This document shows positions 1 through 9,924 of a DNA stretch of 64,000 nt, in pieces; the stretch's first letter is position 1, and each line of letters starts with the position of its first letter. The position numbers and the translations under genes are program-made. Under the pieces are notes generated by a model. It saw only the letters and a list, made by a program, of their open reading frames with translations. It ran no database searches and was not told the DNA's origin. The stretch is from Acanthosoma haemorrhoidale (taxonomy: Eukaryota > Arthropoda > Insecta > Hemiptera > Acanthosomatidae), in assembly GCA_930367205.1 (NCBI GenBank), contig OV884011.1, positions 40,437,754-40,501,753 of the forward strand. The letters are read 5' to 3'.

Positions 1-509
1 GTTATGACGACCGGTGGAGGTTTTTTCACAGGGTGGTTGTCTTGCGTGCTAGGACCCGATGTAGGTTTAGGTTTGGGAAGTAGGTCGTACCTATTGCTTA
101 CGACCACTCCCTGGGTAGGTTTCGGCCGCACCACCCTAGCGGCTTTTTTCTTGGGGACAGGCACAAATCCGGTGGATTCTGATTCCACTGGTGTAGGGGA
201 AGCCTGGCGGGTGCGTTTGCGAACCGCTGTATGCACTTCCATGTTCAGCGGTGTAGCGTGCCTATGCCCGTGCATACGACTGTACCCCTCGGTAAGCCCT
301 GCTGGTCTGTTTATTCCAGTGCAGTGATCGGAATGGGGCACCGACCCCCTTCCCGGTGAAACTGCACTGGTATGTGGCCCTGTGGAATAGAATTGATTAG
401 TTGTTACCTGGCCCGTGCTGTCCAGCGACGGGGTTTGTTGTTCCGCAGTTTTTAGTACTGGCAGCAACTTATCTGTTGTTTCTTTTGCCGGTGCTAGGCC
501 TGCTTCGTC
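1..509 (-). CDS. Retrotransposon ORF1 (gag-like) fragment, runs off left edge
   Basis: The minus strand is open for about 169 codons, from just after an in-frame stop at 510-512 to the window edge, where the protein continues out of view. The composition is that of an arthropod non-LTR (jockey-like) ORF1 N-terminal region: basic and Pro/Thr/Ser-rich, with a KKKAARV basic patch, then SNRYDLLPKP, and KKPPPVVI just before the edge. In such ORF1 proteins this last motif precedes the RNA-binding and zinc-knuckle part. In-frame Met codons are at 273-275 and 240-242; the true start is unclear and the element may be 5'-truncated. The region is clearly more GC-rich than the sequence after 540. A plus-strand frame open at 4-327 is its shadow. 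The family assignment is inferred from composition and motif order, not alignment. Confidence 0.6.
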
Positions 510-1281
510 CTACTTCTGCGATGCAGTTTTCAGGGTCAGCAGTTCACTAACTCACAAAACTTTAATAAATTATAAGACGATGAAAAGTAAATATTTTTAA
601 CTTTTCATCAATCATATGGTTTTGTAAATAGGAAGTAGCTTTGCATAAGTTTAGTTTTTGAATTGATAATAATTAGTTCTACGAGTGAATAACTAGTTTG
701 AAGCTTGGCTAATGATGGGTAGCTTTTATATAATTTAGGTACAATTTTGACAAGTATATTTATATATTGCTCTTTTTTTATAATATATTACTTCTGTACT
801 AAGTATTATTTTATTTTAGAATTTATTTAAAACCAATTGGCAAATTTTTCTTTACTCACACCTGATTGTATCCTGATTTTGGCTATTAATCCCCTTTTAC
901 CAGAAGCATAAGAAAGAAGAAACATCAAATGACCCCACTATTCAAGAACCTCCCAATAAACAATAATTAAGGTTGTTTACGCAGCTCGAGAGGTTAAGTA
1001 GAACCTTTCCTCCTTACTAGCGTGGAAAATATGTGGCTCAAAATTGCAACTGGGTACTTAAGAATTAGTATAAAAGAATAAACATGTAATCGTAACAATT
1101 GATATATATATTCAAAACAAACAGCAAAGTTAAACAAAATTTTAACTGGAAACGAATTAATAGTTATGAGCAAGCTTGCCTTGAAATAGTAGAAATAATA
1201 AATTAATTCAATAATTTTTAACATAATATTTGTTAACACGAGCGGAATCAACATTTTCACACTCCTTTAAGCAATAATAAT
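510..1281. other. AT-rich intergenic, no gene seen
   Basis: This is AT-rich sequence holding the left arm of a long inverted repeat (640-782) and no supportable coding frame. The short minus frame at 994-1260 is Ile/Leu/Phe-rich with no recognisable features and looks like a chance frame. Confidence 0.5.
640..782 (+). repeat. Left arm of long inverted repeat
   Basis: The stretch from tttgcataag to gctctttttttata recurs in reverse complement at 4244-4376. The core around ctacgagtgaataactag and gaagcttggctaatgatg is nearly identical. This arm has an extra ~10 bp (tttagttttt) near its outer end. Together with the right arm it could be the terminal inverted repeat of a decayed DNA transposon of about 3.7 kb. 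I see no convincing target-site duplication outside the arms. Confidence 0.75.
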
Positions 1282-1375
1282 AAATAAATGAATTCATAAT
1301 GAATAAATAAATTTATAATGAATAAATAAATTTATAATGAATAAATAAATTTATAATGAATAAATCAATAAATTA
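1282..1375 (+). repeat. 19-bp AT-rich tandem repeat, about 4 copies
   Basis: The motif gaataaataaatttataat repeats head to tail about three times perfectly, with degenerate copies on both sides. It is a minisatellite with no coding potential. Confidence 0.85.
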
Positions 1376-2649
1376 TACATCCATAATAATAATATGTAAG
1401 AGTTTGAATTTAAGCGTTAGTTTAATCAAATACAACGACATTGTGCAAAATTTACCATTTAACAATCCCGAAACTATTGATCCCTCAATCGTAAAGTAAT
1501 AAACATTGAAATACCAGTCTTCTTGAAGATCAATGCCAGTATGGTCATTTGATTACAAATCCCCGTTTGTGCGTGAAAATGTTCGAACTCACTTAGAGAA
1601 CTATGACTGAGGAAAGAAATGGCGAAAAGATTCACTCGATGTAACATCGGCGAGAGATGGAATACGACAGCCCGGTGGAGAGAGGGAGGCAAGCCGAGCC
1701 TGCAATGTTTACATTTGGCCTGGATTAGGGCTCACAGTTTAACAACACACCTTTTATTTCACTATCGACTTTCCTTATATTTAACATTTTGTTTTCTTAA
1801 ACAATTAGGAAGCAAATAAGCAAATTTGAACTAGAGGAAATACAAAATTAAATACTTGATTGAAATTACAAGGTAAAAATAAATCTGTGGCTTCAACAAA
1901 GGTACTGAATAATAACAGTAAATGGAAATTTTATAGGTATAGTAAAGAGATAAACTGATCAGTACCATATAACTGTTGAATGAATTCCCAGAATTCAATA
2001 AGCAGTAAAGATTAAGGCTAAAGAGCCCATTTTAATTCAGTTGTATAACATTATTTTGTATACTTATTCTGTAGATATTAATTTCATTTTTATATCAACA
2101 ATTTCATTTTGAATAAGAACAATAAATTTTATAGTGAATTAAGTTTTGATTATATTAACCATTTCCAATTTCTTTTGGTATTTAATAATGAATAAAAGTT
2201 TGATTTGTGAACAACAATTACTGGATTGTTGTATTAACTAGTCAACAATAAAAGTAAAAGTGAATTATTTCCACTATAAATGCAGTGTTGGGACCGCCTT
2301 AATTTTTATTATTATCATTATTTCTATTAAAAGTGACCTAGTAGCTGGCTGGACCAATGCACTTATTGACCCCCAGCCTGTTTAGCATCCTTTTCCTAAC
2401 AATTTATTGAGCATTCACTGTATTGATTGTGGTAATATCTCCCCTCTACAGATTATCATCATTGATTCAACAGTATAACTATTTCTAATGACATTTTTCT
2501 TTACTTAATGAGGGTTGTTTCCGTCTTTGTTCATTTTAAAACTTACTGAGATATAGATTTATTTTTGATATTTTGAAGGTTATGGTTAAGTAAAGTTAGT
2601 TAACTTATTAATTAATGTCCTTATCCTAACAGGAATATTCCTGTTTTAC
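1376..2649. other. AT-rich sequence inside the inverted repeat, no gene seen
   Basis: There is no open frame of substance and no RNA gene. A slightly more complex patch at 2280-2420 (accgcctt, gctggctggacc, cccccagcctg) could be an old repeat, but I cannot identify it. Confidence 0.4.
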
Positions 2650-3850
2650 ATCTTTTAAATTTGCAGAGAAGAGCTGTTACATTTTACCCTTTTTCCTTCC
2701 ATAATCTTAAATAAGAAACTGCTCCTGGAGCAAAGTTTGAAACCAAATGGTTCTTCTGTGGCAAAGTCTTGTATTAAGAACTCAGGATTCCAGGGGTCTT
2801 CTAGTGAGTTTTTCTAATCCCACTTGATAAACATGCCAAAAACATCTGGGCTATCTCTTTTTCACTTTATGGTCTACAATGAAGGCACAGTTCCTTACTT
2901 TGTTCTTCTGGGTTTTCCAGTTAAATCTCTGAGACACATTTCTTGTGTTAGCAGTCAACATTGATTATGGTGTAACCCATGACTTGTATTTTCATATTAG
3001 TGTAGCATGTGTATGGTAAACATTCTATATATGCCGTTTCCATGTATTTTCAGTATTCTTTATCACGAATAAATTTGGTATTTAGAGCATTTTAAGTTTG
3101 CAGCCTGATGGTTTTCTTACATTTATCTCATTGATAATTTAAGCTATCCATCTTTTCAACTTCCAGGTCACTTAAGGCTTAGGTGGATATCACCATATAA
3201 TTTGATTTATTTATACTAATCTGCAACTCCTTATTTTGAGCTCCTTGTTAAACCTTTATATGTTATATTGAAACCTCTTTTGATTATGATAATCATGGAA
3301 TTTCATCTGCTATCACAACTATTTCCAAGTCCGCTGGTTTGTTTTTTCATTCAATATCCCATCAGGTACCTTTTCATCCGCTTGCAGCTTTTTAATAAAC
3401 AAGACTGATTATGCCTTCTCACCTGACAGCTGTAATAGTTTAAAATTGAGATGAAAAAGAATATGCCGTCCTCACATAGTTAATGTGCCATAAATTAAAA
3501 TTTTTACTATATTTATAAGAGATCCAGTTTATTTTGGAGGGTCTTCTATACTATTATCCTTGAATTATCACTCCTTGTCATATTTTATGACTTAATCGTT
3601 AATCTCCACTACATTTTTTAATCCTCAGTAGAGTCTATTACTGTGAAAGAACCTCAATTTAAGCTGGCCCTATAGGTCTACTGCTAGTAATTTTATGACT
3701 CTCTGGCTTGTCCAAGACAGTGTAAGGTAGGTTTGGCCCTTGGGTTTTTTCAACCATCCTTAAAGGTTCTCTTCTGTAGTCAGTATTTTTATCATAACTT
3801 GTTTCAGGGAGATTATTTGCACACTCATTGCGAACATGATTTCCCATGGT
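2650..3850 (-). pseudogene. Degenerate coding-like region between inverted repeats
   Basis: On the minus strand, protein-like stretches follow one another with stops and frame changes. First comes a 62-codon frame at 3659-3847 (containing YDKNTDYRREPLRMVEKTQ), then a stretch near 3330-3430 (with LFIKKLQADEKVPDGILNEK), and then one near 2645-2800 (with LEDPWNPEFLIQDFATEEP). Amino-acid composition is balanced in these stretches, unlike the AT-driven noise nearby. They sit inside the ~3.7-kb inverted repeat, so the simplest reading is a decayed transposase or other element gene. I do not recognise the family. Continuity of the fragments is my inference. Confidence 0.35.
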
Positions 3851-4587
3851 TTACCTAGTCACTCAACATAAATACCTGTCATAGCTATTAAATATTAGTC
3901 AATATTCCTGAAATTATTAAACCAACCAATACTCCTAAAATAAACTTTAAGATGTATTAAATATACTTTTTTTTTTTTCAAGAAAATTTAACCACATTCA
4001 ACAAAATAATAAAAGAGAGTATAGTGTCAATAATCAGTTTAAATCTCTTGAGTTCCTTCCTTCTCAAAGCTGTCAAACATTCTAAACAGTTTTTCAGTGT
4101 AGGTACCTAGATATCAAATAAATGATTGTAAATAAGAACAAGAAGAAAAAAACTAAAGCAGTCTAAAATTCTGTTTTGAGGTGAGCACAACAGTCATTTT
4201 GACCAAAACAATGATCTGAAAATTAGTTTAATTAAAGAATATGATATAAAAAAAGAGCAATATATAATATATTTGTCAAAATTGTACCTAAATAATATGA
4301 AAGCTATCCATCATTAGCCAAGCTTCAAACTAGTTATTCACTCGTAGAACTAACTTATTATCAATTCTTATGCAAACTTACTATTTTACATATAAGGTCT
4401 AGGAAACTAAAGCAACAGCCATTAGCTAAAGGTTTTGTAATAGGTCGACAAGAAAAAATAAAACAATTAAAGTTTTGATATTGAAATATGTAAAACATTG
4501 AATATGTTGTAGTCACTATTTACAATCCAAAAAAAGACTAAAATATAAACAATTTTATTAATTTTTTGAACAATCAAACTTCCAAAT
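3851..4587. other. AT-rich flank including right inverted-repeat arm
   Basis: No coding frame is seen. It contains the right arm of the long inverted repeat (4244-4376) and simple A/T runs. Confidence 0.45.
4244..4376 (-). repeat. Right arm of long inverted repeat
   Basis: Reverse complement of 640-782, with a few substitutions and one ~10-bp length difference. The two arms enclose about 3.46 kb that contains a degenerate minus-strand coding remnant. Confidence 0.75.
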
Positions 4588-4830
4588 GAGGCTATGGTGT
4601 AGTGATTAGCTTAGGTTGATCAACCTATATACTATATGTACCTACAGACTATGAATTTTGTTCACTTTTTTGAATGAAATTGGGTGACTCTTGGTAGTAA
4701 ATCCCAGCTTTTTTGCCTCAAATGGTAGCACATTAGGGCATAAATAAATAAATCAATCATCAGTTTTAATTTCTCATAATTTGCTAACATTCATGATTTT
4801 GGCAAAGGGTGGCGATATGCCCTCCCAGAT
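4588..4830 (+). mobile_element. SINE-like copy 1 (tRNA-like head)
   Basis: It starts with gaggctatggtgtagtgatt, which resembles the A-box region of tRNA-derived SINEs. The body contains aaatggtagcacattagggc followed by ataaataa, and it ends near gccctcccag. A second copy at 5512-5735 shares the head pattern, the aaatgg-ag-aca-gggc-taaata core and the ccctccca end. The B box here is degenerate (ggttgatcaacc, too close to the A box). Confidence 0.45.
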
Positions 4831-5511
4831 TTATTTATCATCTTATTTATTGATTATTAAAGCTTTTGATGGATTCCTAAGTGTTGAACAGTATTTTTGC
4901 TGTATAAAAATGTTTAAAATTCCATAATTTCTTGTAGCGATTTCAGTAGCTTTAAGCATTGCTAAGTTTTACCTCACCAGTTTCTTTTAGTGGCTAACTA
5001 CTGGTTGAATAATCAATTACTCCAGTAACTAGCCAATGCACTTTTCATCAGTTCAAATATATATATATCCGAAAACTAAAATTATTTAAGAATTGAATTC
5101 AATCAGTCTCATTTCACTAACATTTATTCAGATTAATTTCTGTAAGTTAAGGATCATAATCATTTAAGCTTGCTTAAAATTGTTTACGAGTAATGAGTGG
5201 GCCCAATATTAGAACAACTAGGAATGGCAAATAAAGATGAGAAATAAATTGTTTCCTATAAATGTCGTGGAACATTGCAAAGCGATGAAACAAAAATAAA
5301 ATGTACCTTACTGATCGAATATTGAGTGTTATCAATGTGTTAGCAGAAGGTATTAAAATTTATAAATTAGGCTCGAAAAACACTTTGTAATAAAGTATTA
5401 CCTCTTTGAGATGTACATAAGAGGACCAGACAGGCATAAATGAAATCACTAACAAATAAGTAAACTGGAGGGTCAGTACACACAAACGCAACTAATACTA
5501 CACCATGCCAG
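4831..5511. other. AT-rich intergenic, no gene seen
   Basis: Nothing recognisable was seen between the two SINE-like copies except ordinary AT-rich sequence and a short TA run near 5058. Confidence 0.4.
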
Positions 5512-5735
5512 GCAGAGGCTCTCAAATGGTTAAGAGGTTAGCTTAGCGGTTTAATGGTATGACGGTTATAGGTTATAATATCTTAGATAGAAAACAAATT
5601 TATTTAGTTTTCATAAATAGAAGAGGGGCATTCCCGATAGGATAGCTTATGTCTCAGCTCTAAATGGGAGTACACAAGGGCGTAAATAATCAAAGAAAAC
5701 AAACCTTGCCCTCCCACCTGTATTATTTTTTTATA
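5512..5735 (+). mobile_element. SINE-like copy 2 (A and B box visible)
   Basis: The head contains tggttaagaggttagc (A-box-like) and, about 35 bp later, ggttataatatc (B-box-like), which is a normal Pol III type 2 spacing. The body has aaatgggagtacacaagggc then gtaaataa, and ends near ccctcccacctg, matching copy 1. The two copies are diverged, so the family is old. Confidence 0.5.
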
Positions 5736-6767
5736 ATTATTATTATTCTTAATTCTTTGGTTGCCTAGTCCAGGCTAGGGGGTTGGCATTCCAAGCCTCT
5801 TCTCAAAAGAGAAGTAGCAGTCACATACACAGAATATTATTTGAATTATGTTGTGTTTTATTTCTCTTTTGAAGTCAAATGGTCTTTTCGGCTTCAGATT
5901 TATTTATTTAGTTATTATTATGTTTTGCGAAGAGATTGATTCCAAATTAGCCAACAACAGCTGCCAAAGGTCAATCCAGGTTCAGCTAAGTAGCATTACG
6001 TAATATTAGCCTTTAATCTTCCTAGAACTGTCTCATCTTTCACTATTCCAGTAATATTCATATTTCATATATATTTTTTTTTTTTTAAATGGTCAGCTTT
6101 ATAGACAATTTGGCCTTCAAGTTTTTGAAGGGCTGATAGTATATTACATTTTGTATTAGGGAAGTATTCTAGGGCAGACCATGTTAGCCGAGATATACAT
6201 ATTGCAAACCTATTCCAACATCCATTCCTATATTAACACTGGGAGATCTCTTAGGTCAAGATCCCTCTTAATTCTAAGGTGATCCTTTTTAAATATGATA
6301 TATTAATTATATTAAAGATATTCAGTGTTACTGATTGTCCCAATTCTATTTTTCACATTTACATACAATTAAAATTTTACAAATATTGGCTAATGTATAT
6401 TTATGACTTTCATACTATGCAGTCCCATGTACACTATCGATCGTTAAGGCATGTAATTAAAGTGGCTAAGTAAAAGGAAACCAATCAAGAGAGAGTAACT
6501 AGTAAGACCAACAAAACTCTTTGTTGTGTAATACTACACAATCACTAATATTTTTAAGGGGACATTATGTATGACACCACTGCCTCGAGTTTCAGTTTTA
6601 AAAATAAAGTAAGTTTTAAATTATACCTAAAGCTGCAGACAAATGAACCTGCCTAATTTTAACCGTTAACCAAAATAAAGTATTGAATTAAAAATATATA
6701 TGATAGATACAATTGAATGAACATACCCACCTCCCCTTATAGTTCAATCAAGAAGTTTAAGGTCATA
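5736..6767. other. AT-rich intergenic, no gene seen
   Basis: Only short chance frames are present, for example 6279-6473 with a Tyr/Ile/Phe-rich product. No RNA gene or repeat was identified. Confidence 0.4.
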
Positions 6768-6783
6768 ATATATATATATATAT
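6768..6783 (+). repeat. (TA)n microsatellite
   Basis: A short TA dinucleotide run lies directly at the 5' edge of the gag fragment. It may be where the retroelement was truncated or inserted. Confidence 0.8.
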
Positions 6784-6794
6784 GAATCTTGTAG

Positions 6795-7235
6795 ATGGAC
6801 CGGATCTTAGATCTTAGCTCACGCCACTTCGCTCTCCCTGATGAGGGTAAAAGCAATGAGTACCCAGGATCTGAGAAAGGCTGTTTTGAGAGGCTGGAGA
6901 GGTTTACTGGTGAACTGAACCAATTCTTAAAAGGAGGAGACCATCTCAAGGCATTAATTAGAGCGAAAGTAGAAGAAAATTTACTGGATCCCAGGGACAC
7001 GGAATCACTGAAGGCGGCCCTCATATGTCGGGTCAAGAGGAGTATCCTCAATCAAAGTCAGGCAGATCAGAAAACCCCATGGAAAGTAGTGAAGGTTAGA
7101 CTGAAAAAGGCGTACGGAGGAGGGTGTTGTACTCCGGAGGAGGACATATTCCAAATGTTTAGAGAGACGAAGTCCCCTAAACAGAGTAATGGACAGTATG
7201 CTGGATTGTTGGGATACTGCTACAAGTACAGTTGA
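6795..7235 (+). CDS. LTR-retrotransposon gag-like fragment (146 aa)
   Basis: The frame is open from Met at 6795 to TGA at 7233-7235. After a basic/acidic N-terminal part comes a stretch like the helical gag region of Gypsy-type elements in arthropods: SLKAALICRVKRSIL, then TPWKVVKVRLKKAYGGG, then TPEEDIFQMFRETKSPKQSN and GQYAGLLG. Full gag proteins are much longer, and no zinc knuckle, protease or pol follows, so this is a remnant. About 200 bp downstream comes a G-rich polypurine run and a candidate 3' LTR, which suggests a large internal deletion. The start codon is only the first Met in the frame; the native start could have been upstream of the (TA)n junction. The family call rests on motif memory and is moderate. 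Confidence 0.5.
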   Translation: MDRILDLSSRHFALPDEGKSNEYPGSEKGCFERLERFTGELNQFLKGGDHLKALIRAKVEENLLDPRDTESLKAALICRVKRSILNQSQADQKTPWKVVKVRLKKAYGGGCCTPEEDIFQMFRETKSPKQSNGQYAGLLGYCYKYS

Positions 7236-7413
7236 GCCTGGGAGTTCTTTTGGACTCTGAGGTAGCCTAGATTGTAAACAATATGTAATGGATTACAGGC
7301 TGGGTATTGGGTGTGCGGGCTTTTGCCCTTCGAAGGATCATGTGATGTGGACATAGGCTGTTTGTGCCTAATTGGCTGAGATTTTAGAGTTTACGAGGTG
7401 TTGCGCGTAAACT

Positions 7414-7430
7414 GGTGGTGGGGGGGGGGA
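7414..7430 (+). other. Polypurine-tract-like G run
   Basis: The purine-rich run ggtggtgggggggggga (one internal pair of T residues) lies immediately 5' of the candidate LTR, where plus-strand priming would occur in an LTR retrotransposon. Confidence 0.4.
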
Positions 7431-7570
7431 GTTAAGGTCCGGGCATCACCAGTATTCAGCCTTAATCCCCAAATGCCGGGATGTAAACATCCCGAATGTA
7501 TATATAGAGGGTTAATAGATTGATTAAAGCAGTCTTGTGACAACATTCTATCGTGTTATTAATATCAACC
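7430..7570 (+). mobile_element. Candidate 3' LTR of the gag-bearing element
   Basis: This ~140-bp segment begins agttaaggtccgggcatcac right after the polypurine-like run. It contains a TATA box (TATATATAG, 7499-7507) preceded by a near-perfect hairpin, cgggatgtaaacatcccg (7477-7494), and ends around tgacaacattc. This order (PPT, LTR start, TATA, R-U5-like tail) fits an LTR. No second copy is in the window to prove its boundaries. Confidence 0.4.
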
Positions 7571-7617
7571 TATTTCCTTTTTTTTTTGAGTTTTTCTTTC
7601 GATAAACTTCAACTTTA

Positions 7618-7618
7618 C

Positions 7619-7650
<32 letters not shown>
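7618..7650 (+). repeat. Interrupted (AT)n microsatellite
   Basis: An AT dinucleotide run with one g interruption, a few bases past the candidate LTR. Confidence 0.85.
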
Positions 7651-8151
7651 CATATGTATATTTAGTATTTTCATATATGATGTACTTAAGTTAAGGTGTA
7701 GGAAACAACAATTATTAACTTATATATAAAGGAGCTGTATTTTTTTTTATAAGAACATTTACACATATGGCAATCAATTGTAATCAATGGCAAATAATGT
7801 CCTCGGATACATGCATACTTATGGCTTAGGAGGACAACTGCTTTTGAGAAAAATAAATATTAAAAATTACAAATAAATCATTGTTTCTAAACAGCAACCT
7901 GATTTTTAGTAATTATTGTAAATTCGTTACTGATTATCAATACAAAAGTACAAAATATATTGAAGTTAAACAAGTAATTTACACCAGGAAGATAAAGAAA
8001 TCATTTGAAGATACGAGTCAAGAAATAAACCTATTTACAATAGTTATATACACTTTATAAGGTACTCAAATTAATTTGAGAGTAATTACATTTCAGAAAC
8101 ATGGGGTAACGTATTGTTGAAGTTAAATTACACACATTTGAGTAGTTGTAT
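7651..8151. other. AT-rich intergenic, no gene seen
   Basis: This probably forms the downstream flank of the minus-strand gene that ends at 8325. No coding frame or RNA gene was seen. Confidence 0.4.
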
Positions 8152-8290
8152 TTATCGCTCGGACTATTTCTATCTTTTGAATGTTTATCAACTTTTTCTT
8201 TAAAAAAAAAAAGGAAATATTAGAAACTTACTGAAGGTGTAAGTACTTGAGTTTCCCTGATAACAGATGAAAATAGTCCGGACGATAAAG
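8152..8290. repeat. MITE-like hairpin element
   Basis: The segment tttatcgctcggactatttc at its left end reappears inverted as gaaaatagtccggacgataa at its right end, giving ~23-bp imperfect terminal inverted repeats around a ~90-bp AT-rich core with an A run. Size and shape match a small MITE. It lies just downstream of the stop codon of the neighbouring minus-strand gene, so it may be within that gene's 3' UTR. Confidence 0.5.
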
Positions 8291-8324
8291 CTGCCTTGGA
8301 GTCCACAGTTTAGAGTGTTTTAAT

Positions 8325-9924
8325 TTATTGATTATTTTCTTGATCTTCCTGATGCTGCTGTTGTTGTTGTTGTTGAAGTTGATTCTGTTGCTCCTGTTTC
8401 TGATAGTAGTAGTACTTCATATCTGATGTGGCTTTCTTAGGATAGCCACCCTTTGTCGGTACCTTGTAAGTTTGAACAGTCTTAGGCTGGTAGTAGCGTG
8501 GCTTGTACTTCTCCTTGGGAATCTTTGCTCCATAGCTGTAGTCGTAATCTTGAACAGTGCTGTATTGGCCAGCATCTGCAGTCTCCTTCTGCTGATACTG
8601 ATATGGATACGGGTAAGGATTTCTGATTGTCATTGGTACCTGGAAGAAAAAAAGGAATCAAGTTGTCATTTAAATAAACAATATTTTTAAAATCAGTTGA
8701 ATATGTTTAGATTTGTATTTTACGGCTCAAATTCAAATTAAAATAAAACAAATACAAATGCATACTCTATTATTTGTTGTTAAAAAATGTAGCTTTGTGA
8801 CTCAACCATACCTTTACAAGTACCTAATGTTATAAAGGCAAAACTTAAATTTTAAATAGAATCATTAAAATACAGAATATATTTTCTGAAAATAAAAATA
8901 CACAGAACACAATTAGTGAGTCATCAAATGTACCTTCTACAATGAATTTACATAAAACACTAGATGTATGTATAAATTTACATTATACAATAAATGGTGG
9001 TGGTGAAATGTTATGATTTTTTTTTATTGAAAATATTTCAATAATAGTATTTAATTTGTCACCTAATGAGGATTTATGATAATAAAGATTAAAAAAATAA
9101 TTAAGTAAAATAGTAACTTTTAGAATCTAATTTAATATGTAAAATAGTTTCTTAAACTTTCTTTAATCTTTTAATTAATTTATTAATTAAAATTCAACGC
9201 TTTCTTGCTAAAATAATTAAACAAAATTTATACATGCTGGTAAAAATAGCTTACTTGACCCCTACTTTACTTAATTAATATCAATGTCTCTTTTTGAGTG
9301 TTTCTCTTTATTTTGTATGTTTATTCATTGCAATGATTGATTACATGTAATCAATAAAGTAGTATTTTAAGCAATGCTTAGGATTTCATTTTAAACTGCC
9401 TTGTTACTTTTAAGGAGAAAAATGCTCTGGTTAGATTGTAGCGTTTTTGAAAGTGGTCTCAGGCATCAGTAGCACACGTGTTTCCTACTTTATCCAAACT
9501 TCCGCCTTCTTAATATCCTTTCTATCCATAATTGAAACAAGTAAAAGGAGATTACATAAGCTCTGCAGATATTAAGAAACTTAAATTAAGTAAGTTTCTA
9601 ACTTGCTTTCTTGTTCTATCAATAATTTTATATTGTAAAATGACTACTTGAACTAGGACGAACTTGAATAAGATAAATCATTTTTTTGATCTGAATACAT
9701 ACGTATGTGATGGAGTTGGCCGAGAGCACTTTGAGATACTTGACTGGCACGAAAGCCCAGCTGGGGTCAAGAGGTTCAGGCTCTGGGTTGTCCGCTGAAT
9801 ATTCCATGACCGGAGCCGGGTCGTTAGTCGGCGGCCTGTAGGTCGGCCTCGGCGTTACCTTCGCTGGGGTGATGGGCGTCTCCTTGCCAGTCGGCACAGA
9901 GATGCTGCTCACCTCACACGCGAG
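8325..9924 (-). CDS. Pro/Tyr/Gln-rich protein of unknown function, two 3' exons (5' end not found)
   Basis: Two minus-strand exons join in frame. Exon 9703-9924 (74 codons) follows a good acceptor (ctgtttcag) and ends at a GTATGT donor after ...ANSITY. Exon 8325-8639 (104 codons plus TAA) follows ttttcttccag and opens with VPMTIRNPYPYPYQYQQ. The visible 178 residues have a Pro-rich first half (RPTYRPPTNDPAPV, DNPEPEPLDPSW), a short ordered-looking stretch (FVPVKYLKVLSANSITYVP), a Tyr/Lys-rich segment (YKPRYYQPKTVQTYKVP) and a poly-Gln tail. The first residues, LACE, could be the end of a signal peptide coded by an upstream exon. Composition resembles secreted structural (cuticle- or eggshell-type) proteins, but no family is recognised. 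AATAAA overlaps the stop codon. The exon pair is much more GC-rich than its intron. Confidence 0.65.
8640..9702 (-). other. Intron of the Pro/Tyr/Gln-rich gene
   Basis: AT-rich 1,063-bp intron with GTATGT at its start (9697-9702) and a pyrimidine-rich ttttcttccag at its end. It contains an 18-bp perfect palindrome at 9337-9354. Confidence 0.6.

Noticed and set aside
4..327. Plus-strand open frame of 107 codons
   Set aside because: The minus strand of the same DNA reads as a retrotransposon ORF1 with typical basic and PPPVV motifs over a longer span; the plus frame is its shadow.
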